Below are positions 32,210-32,593 of a DNA stretch of 32,593 bases, piece after piece. The notes under the pieces were generated by a model. That model had not been told where the DNA came from. It searched no databases and worked only from the letters and a program-made list of their open reading frames with translations. How positions within the stretch are numbered: position 1 is the stretch's first letter; the number at the start of each line of letters is the position of its first letter. Source of the DNA: Verrucomicrobiia bacterium (GTDB taxonomy: Bacteria > Verrucomicrobiota > Verrucomicrobiia > Limisphaerales > CAIMTB01); the NCBI GenBank assembly GCA_019634625.1, contig JAHCBA010000055.1:1-32593 (forward strand). The letters run 5' to 3'. A program made the position numbers and the translations under genes.

Positions 32210-32593
32210 CGAGGGCGGACGGGAAGTGGAACGGTGCCGGCAAAAAGGACTGAATCATCGTGCATATGCACGAAGTTTGAGTGGATTTGGAGGAGGGGGG
32301 AAGGTGGGGGTGGAGACGAGGCGGGGGGCGGGGATACGTGCGGATTGGGCAAGGGCGCGAGATTGGCACCGGGTGCGGGCGGGAAACGGAACGGGGCCGG
32401 TGAAAAGGACTGAATCATCGTGCATATGCACGAAGTTTGAGTGGATTTGGAGGAGGGGGTAAGTGGGAGGTGGAGTCGAGGGGCGGGGCGGGGATACGTG
32501 CGGATTGGGCAAGGGCGCGAGATTGGCACCGGGTGCGGGCGGGAAACGGAACGGGGCCGGCGAAAAGGACTGAATTATCGTGCATATGCACGA
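32210..32593. repeat. 160-bp tandem repeat with a 16-bp perfect palindrome, running off the window
   Basis: TCGTGCATATGCACGA, a perfect palindrome, recurs at 32258, 32418 and 32578, exactly 160 bp apart, each inside GGACTGAAT-AT...GAAGTTTGAGTGGATTTGGA. The remainder of the unit is G-rich (AGGCGGGGGGCGGGGATACG-like) and ends GGCGGGAAACGGAACGGGGC. A degenerate copy of the unit end precedes the first palindrome. The period is not a multiple of 3 and no frame is conserved, so it is non-coding. The array continues past 32593; its size is unknown. No gene lies between 31901 and the window end. Confidence 0.92.

Noticed and set aside
32210-32593. CRISPR array
   Set aside because: The spacing is regular but the whole 160-bp unit is repeated, the repeats are far too long, and no cas genes are present.

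Overview
The window is GC-rich bacterial DNA that most resembles a member of the Verrucomicrobiota, of the Pedosphaera/Limisphaera kind. Three things point there: an adjacent DUF1549/DUF1553 and DUF1501 gene pair (a hallmark of the Planctomycetes-Verrucomicrobia-Lentisphaerae group), very large secreted multidomain proteins ending in a common short beta-rich module, and many short palindromic repeats between genes. This assignment rests on family knowledge and was not tested by a search.

Layout. 1-593 holds two pieces of REP-associated (Y1/IS200-like) transposase on the minus strand: the start of one copy running off the left edge and the C-terminal half of another lying directly behind cimA. 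594-2381 (minus) is cimA, citramalate synthase of isoleucine biosynthesis. Its leader contains a possible Ile/Val-rich peptide and a perfect 12-bp hairpin that together look like an attenuator. 2688-6642 is the DUF1549/DUF1553 plus DUF1501 pair. 6646-7002 (minus) is a small cupin. 7103-8655 is hemB followed by an NlpC/P60 lipoprotein. 8911-11841 encodes a secreted PA14/Ig/LamG protein closed by a strong terminator. 12548-15085 encodes a secreted SBBP beta-propeller protein. 15168-15925 is crcB/fluC and a DUF190 gene. 15964-18923 is a two-component pair whose kinase carries an extracytoplasmic FG-GAP propeller. 19328-19849 is a membrane protein. 19868-21532 (minus) is a CocE/NonD-type hydrolase. 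22229-27589 is a tight five-gene run: glcD, a small membrane protein, glcF, a KDPG-aldolase-family gene and a Tat-lipoprotein glycosidase of the glucoamylase/GH144 type. 27603-31900 (minus) is a translationally coupled pair encoding an SGNH hydrolase and a repeat protein, together carrying five copies of an unrecognised ~190-residue domain.

The non-coding DNA is unusually structured. It has three copies of a 159-bp element that is one long imperfect inverted repeat, a REP-like TAATA-GGC motif near the transposase remnants and again at 12.1 kb, hairpins of the GGAGTGCGG type at 19 kb, a ~210-bp heptamer satellite at 21.6 kb, and a 160-bp tandem repeat with a 16-bp perfect palindrome at the right edge.

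Working together: several genes are stacked with ATGA or TGATG overlaps (hemB-NlpC, kinase-regulator, glcF-aldolase, repeat protein-SGNH). Two very short ORFs appear to bridge translation into crcB and glcF. No tRNA, rRNA, CRISPR array or complete mobile element was seen. The strongest candidates for something undescribed are the cimA leader, the 159-bp hairpin element, the five-copy surface domain and the 160-bp palindrome array.
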